Source of the DNA: Blastocatellia bacterium
GTDB lineage: Bacteria; Acidobacteriota; Blastocatellia; HR10
NCBI GenBank assembly: GCA_025055075.1
Contig: JANWYV010000045.1
Coordinates: forward strand, 86,423-150,422
Length of the DNA stretch: 64,000 nt
Direction: 5' to 3'
The translations under genes and the position numbers were made by a program. Numbering within the stretch: position 1 is the stretch's first letter; every line of letters starts with the position of its first letter. Positions 47,219 to 54,372 of this stretch are shown here, piece after piece. The notes beneath the pieces were generated by a model, which saw nothing but the letters and a program-made list of their open reading frames with translations, made no database searches and was not told the DNA's origin.

Positions 47219-47790
47219 GCGGGAGCAATGGCGCGCAGGGGATGGCCGTCATGAGGGTGGAGGAACTCAAGCCGATCTTGGAAGCCTTGATCTTCGTCGC
47301 TGCGGAACCGATCACTGAGGAGGAGTTGGCGCGACTTCTGCCGGAAGTCGATCGGGCCAGTCTCAATGCGGCTATAGATGCGCTTCGGCAGGAGTACGCG
47401 GCTCCCGCACGCGGCCTGGAGTTGCGGCGCGTCGCCGGAGGGTATCGGATCAGCACGCGTCCGGAATATCACGACTACATTCGGCGATATTTGAAGACGC
47501 GACCCTCGGCTCGCCTCTCGATGGCCGCGTTGGAGACCCTGGCCGTCATCGCCTACAAGCAACCGATCACGCTGCCGGAGATCCAGGAGATCCGCGGCGT
47601 CAACTCCGCGCGCGCGGTGAAGACGCTGCTGGAGAAGCGACTCATCGAACCGAAGGGGCGAAAGCCGGTCGTCGGTCGCCCGATCCTCTATGGGACTTCC
47701 CGGGAGTTCCTCATCCAATTCGGGCTGAATGACCTGAGCGAGCTGCCGACGATCGAAGACTTTGAGGAGCTGGGACCGGGAAGCGCATGA
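47215..47790 (+). CDS. scpB: Segregation and condensation protein B
   Basis: 191 residues from GTG 47215, which overlaps the scpA stop; ATG 47242 is an alternative. Two winged helices are recognisable: LKPILEALIFVAAEPITEEELARL and AALETLAVIAYKQPITLPEIQEIRGVN. ScpB dimers regulate the SMC-ScpA complex. The gene sits in the common scpA-scpB-rluB order, here without cmk, which is 10 kb away at 57454-58158. Confidence 0.93.
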   Translation: MSGSNGAQGMAVMRVEELKPILEALIFVAAEPITEEELARLLPEVDRASLNAAIDALRQEYAAPARGLELRRVAGGYRISTRPEYHDYIRRYLKTRPSARLSMAALETLAVIAYKQPITLPEIQEIRGVNSARAVKTLLEKRLIEPKGRKPVVGRPILYGTSREFLIQFGLNDLSELPTIEDFEELGPGSA

Positions 47791-47796
47791 GCGACC

Positions 47797-48576
47797 ATGG
47801 AAGTACGCTTGCAGAAGTTGATCGCCGAAGCGGGGATCGCCTCTCGGCGAAAGGCCGAGGAGTTGATCCGCATGGGACAGGTGACCGTTAACGGGCAGGT
47901 CGTCACGAAGCTGGGGACGAAGGCGGATCCCGAGCGCGATCACATCAAGGTTCGCGGGAAGCTGATCAATCCGTTGCTCCGCTCGCGGAAGAAGGTCTAC
48001 ATTTTGCTCAACAAACCGAAGGGGTATCTGTCGAGCCTTTACGATCCGCAGGGACGTCCGTTGGTGACGAAACTGCTGCCACCGCTTCCGGCGCGCGTGC
48101 ATCCGGTGGGACGGTTGGATTTCAACACGGAAGGATTGCTGTTGCTCACTAACGATGGCGAGTTCACGGCGCTCATCACGATGGCGAAGTTTCGGATCCC
48201 TAAGGTCTACCACGTGAAGGTCAAGGGCATCCCGGACGAGAAAGCCATCGAGCGCTTGCGACGCGGCGTGGTCATCGATGGCAAGCGCACGGCGCCGTGC
48301 GAGATCGTCCTAATTGAGCGCACGAAGACGAACGCTTGGTATGCCGTCACGCTTTATCAAGGGATCAGCCGTCAAATTCGCAAGATGTTCGACCTGATCG
48401 GCCACTCCGTCATCAAGCTGCGGCGCGTGGCCATTGGGTTTCTCACCGATGAGGGATTGAAACCGGGCCTGTGGCGATACCTCACGCCGGAAGAAGTGCG
48501 CCGCTTCTTCGCCGTGCGCGAGGGGAAGACGATCGCCCCGGTCGTTCCCTTGAAGGTGCGACGGACAGAAAGGTGA
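47797..48576 (+). CDS. rluB: 23S rRNA pseudouridine synthase (RluB family)
   Basis: 259 residues. N-terminal S4 RNA-binding domain (RLQKLIAEAGIASRRKAEELI), then the RsuA/RluB catalytic core with D108 in GRLDFNTEGLLLLTNDG. KRTAPCEIVLIERTKTNAWY and SRQIRKMFDLIGH are further family blocks. It isomerises uridine in rRNA; RluB targets 23S position 2605 in E. coli, although RsuA- and RluE-type specificity cannot be excluded. A basic C-terminal tail is present. Confidence 0.9.
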   Translation: MEVRLQKLIAEAGIASRRKAEELIRMGQVTVNGQVVTKLGTKADPERDHIKVRGKLINPLLRSRKKVYILLNKPKGYLSSLYDPQGRPLVTKLLPPLPARVHPVGRLDFNTEGLLLLTNDGEFTALITMAKFRIPKVYHVKVKGIPDEKAIERLRRGVVIDGKRTAPCEIVLIERTKTNAWYAVTLYQGISRQIRKMFDLIGHSVIKLRRVAIGFLTDEGLKPGLWRYLTPEEVRRFFAVREGKTIAPVVPLKVRRTER

Positions 48577-48579
48577 GGT

Positions 48580-50253
48580 ATGACGGAACGTCTGCATCGG
48601 AGCGATCCCTCGCCGACGCCGCTCTCGCCTGAATCGGAGCGAGGCGCTCCCCCCAAGACGCTGCGCCAACGAGTGGAAGAACTCCGGGCGCTGGAAGCCC
48701 GCCTCCGCCTGGGGGGCGGCCCGGAGAAGATCGCTCGTCAACATCAGCAAGGAAAGCTGACCGCGCGCGAGCGGATCGAGCGCTTGTTGGATCCGGGCAG
48801 CGATTTTCTGGAGATCGGGCTCCTGGTCGCCTACGACCAATATGAGGGAGAAGCGCCTGCAGCTGGCGTCGTCACCGGTATCGGTTTGGTCCATGGACGT
48901 CCGATCGTCATCGTCGCCAATGATGCGACGGTCAAGGCCGGGGCATGGTGGCCGGAGACGATCAAGAAGATCCTGCGCATGCAAGAGATCGCCATGCGCA
49001 ATCGCGTCCCCATCGTATACCTGGTGGATTCGGCCGGCGTCAATCTGCCATATCAAAGCGGCGTCTTCCCCGGACAATACGGAGCGGGGCGCATCTTCTA
49101 CTACAACTCGATCATGCGGCGGTATCTGAAGGTCCCGCAAATCGCCGCCGTCATGGGGCCCTGCATCGCCGGAGGAGCGTACTTGCCCGCATTGAGCGAT
49201 GTGATCCTCATGGTTGAGAAGACCTCGTTCATGGGACTCGGTGGCCCCAATTTGGTCAAGGGCGCGACCGGTCAGACTGTGGATAGCGAGACCCTCGGCG
49301 GCGCGTGGACGCACAATGCCCTGAGTGGCGTCGCGCACTATCGCACTCCAAATGACGAAGCCTGCTTGGCGAAGATCCGCGATCTCATCGCGTTACTTCC
49401 CTCTCCCCCACCGCCCCGATTGCCGATCAGAGAACCACGACCGCCGCTCCATCCTCCGGAACAGATCTACGACATCTTGCCGGCGGATCATCGCCAAGCC
49501 TACGACATGTATCAAATCCTCGTGCGCCTCTTCGATGATGGCGAGATCACGGAATTCCAAGCCGATTACGCCCGCGAGATGATCTGCGGGTACGCGCGCA
49601 TCGAGGGCATCCCCGTGGGCTTTCTGGCCAATCAGCGCGGACTCATCAAGAATCCGAAGGGAGGAGCGCCGCGCCTGGGCGGCATCATCTACACGGAGAG
49701 TGCGGAGAAGTCGGCCTACTTCATCGAGACGTGCAACCGCGAGGGTCTGCCCATCCTCTTCATCCAAGACGTTTCCGGATTCATGGTCGGACCTGAGGCC
49801 GAGCAAAGCGGGATCATTCGCGCTGGAGCGCGCATGGTCGAAGCCATGGCGACGGCGACCGTCCCTCGCTTGGTCCTCACCATCAACCACGCTAGTGGAG
49901 CGGGATATTACGCCATGGCTGGTCAAGGATTCGATCCCAACTTCATCTTCACCTGGCCCACGGGACGCATGGGCGTGATGGAGGGTGACACGGCCATCTA
50001 TGCCGTGCTCGGCCCACAGTTGGAGAAGGCGAAGGAGACCGGACAGATGAGCGACGAGCTGCGCGCGGCCATCGAGCGCATGCACGCCGAGTACGAGCAC
50101 ACGCTCGATGCGCGCTTCGCCGCCGCGCGCGGTTTCGTGGACGCCATCCTCGCGCCGGAAGAGACGCGCCGCGCTCTCGCCTTGGCTTTGCGCGTGACGC
50201 TGCACAATCCCGGGCCGCACATCGGGCCTTTCCACATTCCCACGTTGGAGTGA
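48580..50253 (+). CDS. Acyl-CoA carboxylase carboxyltransferase (beta) subunit
   Basis: 557 residues, ClpP/crotonase-type carboxyltransferase. Markers are QYGAGRIFYYNSIMRRYLK, GPCIAGGAYLPALSD and, in the second half, GGIIYTESAEKSAYFIETC and NHASGAGYYAMAG. It moves CO2 from carboxybiotin to an acyl-CoA; the length and motifs best fit propionyl-, methylcrotonyl- or geranyl-type enzymes rather than AccD. No biotin carboxylase or carrier gene is adjacent, so the partner must be elsewhere. Shine-Dalgarno GGTGAGG precedes ATG 48580. Confidence 0.88.
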   Translation: MTERLHRSDPSPTPLSPESERGAPPKTLRQRVEELRALEARLRLGGGPEKIARQHQQGKLTARERIERLLDPGSDFLEIGLLVAYDQYEGEAPAAGVVTGIGLVHGRPIVIVANDATVKAGAWWPETIKKILRMQEIAMRNRVPIVYLVDSAGVNLPYQSGVFPGQYGAGRIFYYNSIMRRYLKVPQIAAVMGPCIAGGAYLPALSDVILMVEKTSFMGLGGPNLVKGATGQTVDSETLGGAWTHNALSGVAHYRTPNDEACLAKIRDLIALLPSPPPPRLPIREPRPPLHPPEQIYDILPADHRQAYDMYQILVRLFDDGEITEFQADYAREMICGYARIEGIPVGFLANQRGLIKNPKGGAPRLGGIIYTESAEKSAYFIETCNREGLPILFIQDVSGFMVGPEAEQSGIIRAGARMVEAMATATVPRLVLTINHASGAGYYAMAGQGFDPNFIFTWPTGRMGVMEGDTAIYAVLGPQLEKAKETGQMSDELRAAIERMHAEYEHTLDARFAAARGFVDAILAPEETRRALALALRVTLHNPGPHIGPFHIPTLE

Positions 50254-50263
50254 CGCGCGCACT

Positions 50264-51202
50264 ATGCGTGATGATTTCGAACATCGACTCCCCGAGGGCA
50301 AACCTTTCGATGCCGTCGGCTTCGGTCTGAATGCGGTGGATTATCTGATCACCGTCCCGCAGTATCCGGCCTTCAATACGAAGGTGCAACTGCGCGAACA
50401 CGTCGTGCGCCCAGGCGGGCAAGTGGCGACGGCGATGGTCGCCTTGGCACGGTTGGGCTGCCGCACGCGATACATCGGGAAGGTTGGCGATGATGAGTTC
50501 GGACGGCTGCAACTGCGTTCGCTCGCCGAAGCCGGCGTAGAACATTCCCACGTGAAGGTCGTCCCGGGCGCTACGAGCCAGTTGGCTTTCATCCTCATTG
50601 ATGAACAGAGCGGCGAGCGGACGATCATCTGGGGACGTGATCCTCGCTTGGTCATGCGTCCGGAGGAATTGAGTCGCGAAGCGATCACCTCAGGGCGCGT
50701 CCTTCACCTGGACGGTCACGATGTCGCCGCCGCCGTTCAAGCCGCCCGATGGGCCCGCGAGGACGGCATCCCCGTCGTCATTGATCTGGACACCTTCTAT
50801 CCGGGCATCGAGGAATTGCTGCCGCTTGTGGACTACCTCATCACGTCCGCCGAATTCCCGAAGCGATTCCTCGGGATCGCCGAACCGGAAGACGCCCTGC
50901 GCACGCTCAAGCAACGATACAGAAATCATTTCGTCGCGATCACGCTCGGCGATCAGGGGGCGATCGCCTATTATCACGGTGTCTTCATCCACTCGCCGGC
51001 CTTTCGCATCCCTTGCCGCGACACGACGGGCGCGGGCGATGCCTTTCGCGGCGGCTTCATCTACGGACTCCTGAAGGGCATGAGCGTGACCGAGACGTTG
51101 CGCTTCGCCAACGCCGTCGCGGGATTGAACTGCCGAGGCGTGGGCGCTCGCGGCGGCTTGCCGACGCTGGAAGAAGTCGAGGAATTGCTCCGCGCGCAGT
51201 GA
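50264..51202 (+). CDS. PfkB/ribokinase-family sugar kinase
   Basis: 312 residues. The N-terminal PfkB motif is present (GGQVATAMVALARLGCRTRYIGKVGDDEFG), and the catalytic loop is DTTGAGDAFRGGFIYGLL with D near 257 as base. The middle helix has the usual DLDTFYPGIEELL. It phosphorylates a sugar or nucleoside hydroxyl using ATP. The neighbours (carboxylase subunit, GT4) do not identify the substrate. ATG 50264 lies 11 bases after the previous stop. Confidence 0.9.
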   Translation: MRDDFEHRLPEGKPFDAVGFGLNAVDYLITVPQYPAFNTKVQLREHVVRPGGQVATAMVALARLGCRTRYIGKVGDDEFGRLQLRSLAEAGVEHSHVKVVPGATSQLAFILIDEQSGERTIIWGRDPRLVMRPEELSREAITSGRVLHLDGHDVAAAVQAARWAREDGIPVVIDLDTFYPGIEELLPLVDYLITSAEFPKRFLGIAEPEDALRTLKQRYRNHFVAITLGDQGAIAYYHGVFIHSPAFRIPCRDTTGAGDAFRGGFIYGLLKGMSVTETLRFANAVAGLNCRGVGARGGLPTLEEVEELLRAQ

Positions 51203-51235
51203 TCGGATGCGCGCCCGTGAAGCGGCGAACGAAAG

Positions 51236-52480
51236 ATGGGGAGCGACGCTCTTCGCCTGGCCATGATCTCGCCGGAATTCCCCGCTCCCCCGACGAGCGG
51301 GGGGAAGAAACGGACGTTTCACCTGCTCGATGCCCTCGCTCGTCTCGGAACAGTGGACCTCGTCACGTTCTCCGAACGTCCCGAGGCCGAAGCGTCGCAA
51401 CTCTTGCGACCAATGTGCCGACGTTTGAACATCGTTCGCTTGCCCGAGCACCCGCGGCGATTTCTTCCGTTCCTCGCTCGAAATCTCCGACGCGTCGCGC
51501 GAGGGATCCATCCCTTGATGGATCGCTTCTCCGAGGCTTCCGTGCGCGAGGCCGTGGAACACGGCCTTCGCCATGGGACATACGACGTCGTCGTTCTCGA
51601 ACACTCTTGGATCGCGCACTACATCCCGATCGTGCGGAACGCGCAACCGCAGGCTCGGATCATCCTCGATTGCCACAACATCGAATCCGACCTTTGGCGT
51701 CAGTATTACGAACGTCCGCCCAAATCTTGGTACAAGCCGGCGGCCTATCGTTTCTGGCGATCAGCGCTCGAGCAGGAGCGGACGTATCTCGCGCGCGCGG
51801 ATCTGGTTTGGGTCGTCTCCGAGACCGATGCCCAGCGCGCACGTGCTCTCGCACCGTCGGCTCACATCCGAGTTCTCCCGAACGGGACCACTCCACTTCC
51901 GGAAGATGCCCTCGCTGCGAAGGCAACCGGACCTCCGATCATCGGCTTTCTCGGTTCTTTGAAATACCCACCGAACGAGAGCGGGATGCGGTTCTTCTTG
52001 GATCGCATTTGGCCCGCGATTCGAGAAGCCGTGCCCGAAGCGCATTTGATGATCGTCGGACAACCGACCGAGTGGCTCCTGAGACGAGCGCACGCTGACG
52101 CGAATCTGCTCGCCGTCGGCGAAGTATCGGACATCACGCCGTACCTCCGACAGTGGGCGCTCATGGTCGTCCCCCTGCTTCATGGTGGGGGGACGCGGAT
52201 GAAGATCCTCGACGCCTGGGCTCACGGGATCGCCGTCGTCTCCACGAGCAAGGGCGCAGAGGGCATTCGCGCCACGCCGGGCGAGGAGTTATGGATCGCT
52301 GATGCTCCGAATGAGTTCGCGCAGGCCGTCATCCACCTGTTGCGCGAGCTCCCCGAACGTCACCGTTTGGCCCGCAACGGATACGAACGTGCCAGATGCG
52401 AGTACAGCTGGAACGCCATCGCCGAACGCGCGCGCCATCATGTCGTCTCGTTGGTTACTGGGAACGACGTTTCGCTTTAG
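51236..52480 (+). CDS. GT4-family glycosyltransferase
   Basis: 414 residues, GT-B fold. N-terminal acceptor domain starts RLAMISPEFPAPPTSGGKKRTFHLL; the donor domain has IGFLGSLKYPPNESGMRFFLDRIWP, LMIVGQPTEWLL and PLLHGGGTRMKILDAWAHG, where E/G residues bind the nucleotide sugar. No membrane segment. It likely adds a sugar in surface polysaccharide synthesis, but no polymer locus is nearby. Its end overlaps the convergent regulator gene by 26 bases. Confidence 0.9.
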   Translation: MGSDALRLAMISPEFPAPPTSGGKKRTFHLLDALARLGTVDLVTFSERPEAEASQLLRPMCRRLNIVRLPEHPRRFLPFLARNLRRVARGIHPLMDRFSEASVREAVEHGLRHGTYDVVVLEHSWIAHYIPIVRNAQPQARIILDCHNIESDLWRQYYERPPKSWYKPAAYRFWRSALEQERTYLARADLVWVVSETDAQRARALAPSAHIRVLPNGTTPLPEDALAAKATGPPIIGFLGSLKYPPNESGMRFFLDRIWPAIREAVPEAHLMIVGQPTEWLLRRAHADANLLAVGEVSDITPYLRQWALMVVPLLHGGGTRMKILDAWAHGIAVVSTSKGAEGIRATPGEELWIADAPNEFAQAVIHLLRELPERHRLARNGYERARCEYSWNAIAERARHHVVSLVTGNDVSL

Positions 52481-53231
52481 AGGAGACGACTCGACGCCGA
52501 CGAGCTTCGGACGCCTGGCGGTGACGCTCGCCCTCAGAAGACGCCGTCCTCCGGCGCAGGGGGATCGGAGCCGATTCGTGGATGACGTACGAGCAACATG
52601 TCCCTCCGCTGGCGATGTGATTGACGCGCGTCACTTCGACGCCGAGCAATTCCCGAAGGAAGGCCAACTCCGTCTGACACGGTTGCGGATAAACGCGCGC
52701 GACGTGATAGAGAGCGCAGTTGTGCTCAGTGAGCACATACCCTTTCTCTGTCTTCTGCCAGCGCGCCATGTATCCGTTCTCACTCATGATGCGCGCGATC
52801 TCGGCCACGCGCTCTTCGAGCGTCTTCCCTTCAAGGCGCGGCGCATACGCGGCGATCAACCGTTCCTTGCGGCATTCGAACAGCTCGTCCACACGCTCCG
52901 CCCCGCCCTCCGCCATAAGACACTCGAGCAGACTCAGGACGAGCTGATGATATCCTTTCGGAAAGAGCCCCTCCGCCTCTTCCGTGAGCTTATAGACATA
53001 AGTCGGACGCCCCATCGGGCGACGCTCGATCTCGATCCGCACTAAGTTAGCGTTCTCCAAAGCCGACAAATGACGCCGCACCCCCATCGGGGTAATGTTC
53101 AACGCTGCGGCCACTTCATCGACCGTCGCGCGACCGCGCCGCTTGAGCAGATCGAGGATTCGACGTCGCGTCGAATCTTTAACCCATTTGTCCGTTCGCA
53201 TCTCACTGATCTCGCGCAGCTCGAGCGTCAT
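52455..53231 (-). CDS. SufR-like winged-helix regulator with cysteine cluster
   Basis: 258 residues from ATG 53231 after GAGGGAG. An N-terminal ArsR/DeoR-type winged helix (RRRILDLLKRRGRATVDEVAAALNITPMGVRRHLSALE) precedes a sensor part with C172-x12-C185-x26-C212-C213. SufR binds a cluster with C-x12-C-x13-C-x14-C; the spacing here fits apart from the missing third Cys. A basic tail ends the protein. No suf genes are in the window. It may sense iron-sulfur status or another redox signal. Confidence 0.8.
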   Translation of the reverse strand: MTLELREISEMRTDKWVKDSTRRRILDLLKRRGRATVDEVAAALNITPMGVRRHLSALENANLVRIEIERRPMGRPTYVYKLTEEAEGLFPKGYHQLVLSLLECLMAEGGAERVDELFECRKERLIAAYAPRLEGKTLEERVAEIARIMSENGYMARWQKTEKGYVLTEHNCALYHVARVYPQPCQTELAFLRELLGVEVTRVNHIASGGTCCSYVIHESAPIPLRRRTASSEGERHRQASEARRRRVVSSKAKRRSQ

Positions 53232-53353
53232 AGTCTCCCTCTCGACGATTCCTCGCTCCATACCAGCGCGGCGCGCGCTTCGCGCGAGGCTCCTTTTGCA
53301 AGGCCTCCGGCACCGTTCGGGGCGTTGGCTCCTTTTCCGATCATGACGGCTTC

Positions 53354-53359
53354 ATTATA
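53354..53359 (-). promoter_or_regulatory. TATAAT -10 element upstream of the SufR-like gene
   Basis: A perfect TATAAT on the minus strand (53359-53354), about 120 bases before the ATG. No -35 is seen at the usual distance, so activator help or an extended form may be needed. It lies at the junction with the VanZ-like gene end. Confidence 0.35.
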
Positions 53360-53361
53360 GG

Positions 53362-53943
53362 TCAATTCCACCCGCGCCTTCCACCACACGTGGTCCTTCG
53401 CCCCCATATCCACAAGACGACCATAGCCAAAAGCGCGCCGCCGAGATCAATCCCCCAATCGCGGAGCGAACCGGTCCGCAGCGTCGAGAGGCTCTGCCGA
53501 TATTCATCCACAGCCGCCACGACAGCGACCGGCAAAAGGGCGTGCCCGACATCGCCGGCGCTCTCAACGCCCAATCGTCCGCTCCAGGCGCGGACGAAGA
53601 GCGCGGCTAGGATCGCATACTCGATCACGTGAGCGAGCTTGCGGATCCCCAGGTGAAGCGCATCGAGCGTCTCGGGATCTGCCGAAGGAAACATCCAGCG
53701 CAGCAGGGGCAGGAGCAACCGCGACGTCTGTGTCGCCGCGAATGCCTCCGACGAGAACCCTAAGACCACGCCCGTCCACAGCAGCGCGGGAAGCCATCGG
53801 ACCGTGAAGATCCGAAGGACGGACCTCTTCGGCGAAGACGGAGAAGCCCTATGTCTTGGCGCGGGTTTTCGAGCACACGACGTCCGCTCGTCGGCAGCGA
53901 TCGCCGAACCGTTCGACGAAATGCCTCCTGGCCTTCGACTCAT
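53362..53943 (-). CDS. VanZ-like membrane protein
   Basis: 193 residues from ATG 53943 after GGAGGTCC. Four membrane helices and the VanZ signature RKLAHVIEYAILAALFVRAW, VDEYRQSLSTLRTGSLRDWGIDLGGALL. A 45-residue basic, disordered N-terminal stretch comes before the first helix. VanZ domains are linked to teicoplanin resistance in enterococci but mostly have unknown roles in envelope biology. It shares strand with the SufR-like gene. Confidence 0.8.
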   Translation of the reverse strand: MSRRPGGISSNGSAIAADERTSCARKPAPRHRASPSSPKRSVLRIFTVRWLPALLWTGVVLGFSSEAFAATQTSRLLLPLLRWMFPSADPETLDALHLGIRKLAHVIEYAILAALFVRAWSGRLGVESAGDVGHALLPVAVVAAVDEYRQSLSTLRTGSLRDWGIDLGGALLAMVVLWIWGRRTTCGGRRGWN

Positions 53944-54158
53944 GAGGACCTCCGCTCGCTCATCCTCAGCACACCCGCGAAGACGAAATCCCACCGTCGA
54001 TGGCTCGTACGCGCGACGTGCCCACAGATGTCTCTTCGACTCCTTGCGCTTGACGTGCGCACGTCTAGTTTGGCAGATTCCCCTGGCCTTGGCAAAGCGG
54101 GACGGGGCTTCATCGGCCAGGGGCGGCATTTCCTTGAGGCGGTGGCGCTTAGCGGAGA
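53944..54158. other. Intergenic stretch without a supported gene
   Basis: No reading frame here has a ribosome site or recognisable product. The only notable item is a 14-bp palindrome, GACGTGC plus its complement, at 54052-54065, which may belong to control of the VanZ-like gene. The nrdJ promoter follows. Confidence 0.4.
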
Positions 54159-54212
54159 CCACAATATCTTGTGATCTTTTCTCTTGACAAGCCAGCATAT
54201 TGTGCATACACT
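54159..54212 (+). promoter_or_regulatory. Tandem NrdR-box-like sites and promoter of nrdJ
   Basis: Box 1 CCACAATATCTTGTGA (54159-54174) matches the NrdR consensus in about 13 of 16 positions; box 2 AGCCAGCATATTGTGC (54190-54205) in about 11. Their TTGTG elements are exactly 31 bp apart, the three-turn spacing known for NrdR sites. Promoter TTGACA (54184-54189), 17 bases, TACACT (54207-54212); box 2 fills the spacer, so NrdR binding would block polymerase. Confidence 0.65.
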
Positions 54213-54218
54213 AGGGGC

Positions 54219-54372
54219 CGTCACGCTGGCCAGTGGTTCGACCGGCGCTGCCGCCGTCAACGGGCGAGGAGCACGAGGGAGAGGTTTTTCCCTCCGGAGC
54301 CCCGCGCTGGGATGCGAGGAGGCCGGCGAGCCCCAACGTGACAGATAGTCTCAAAGTCAGGAGGAGCGACCT
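54219..54372 (+). other. GC-rich leader of nrdJ
   Basis: About 150 untranslated bases precede nrdJ. One short hairpin (GAGGGA with TCCCTC, 54279-54298) and several GC-rich complementary stretches occur. I checked for cobalamin riboswitch core motifs and did not find them. No other class is recognised. Confidence 0.4.

Noticed and set aside
54219-54372. Cobalamin riboswitch upstream of nrdJ
   Set aside because: The gene uses B12 and has a long leader, but the conserved B12-box and core motifs are not present; the GCCAGTGG-like stretch alone is not enough.
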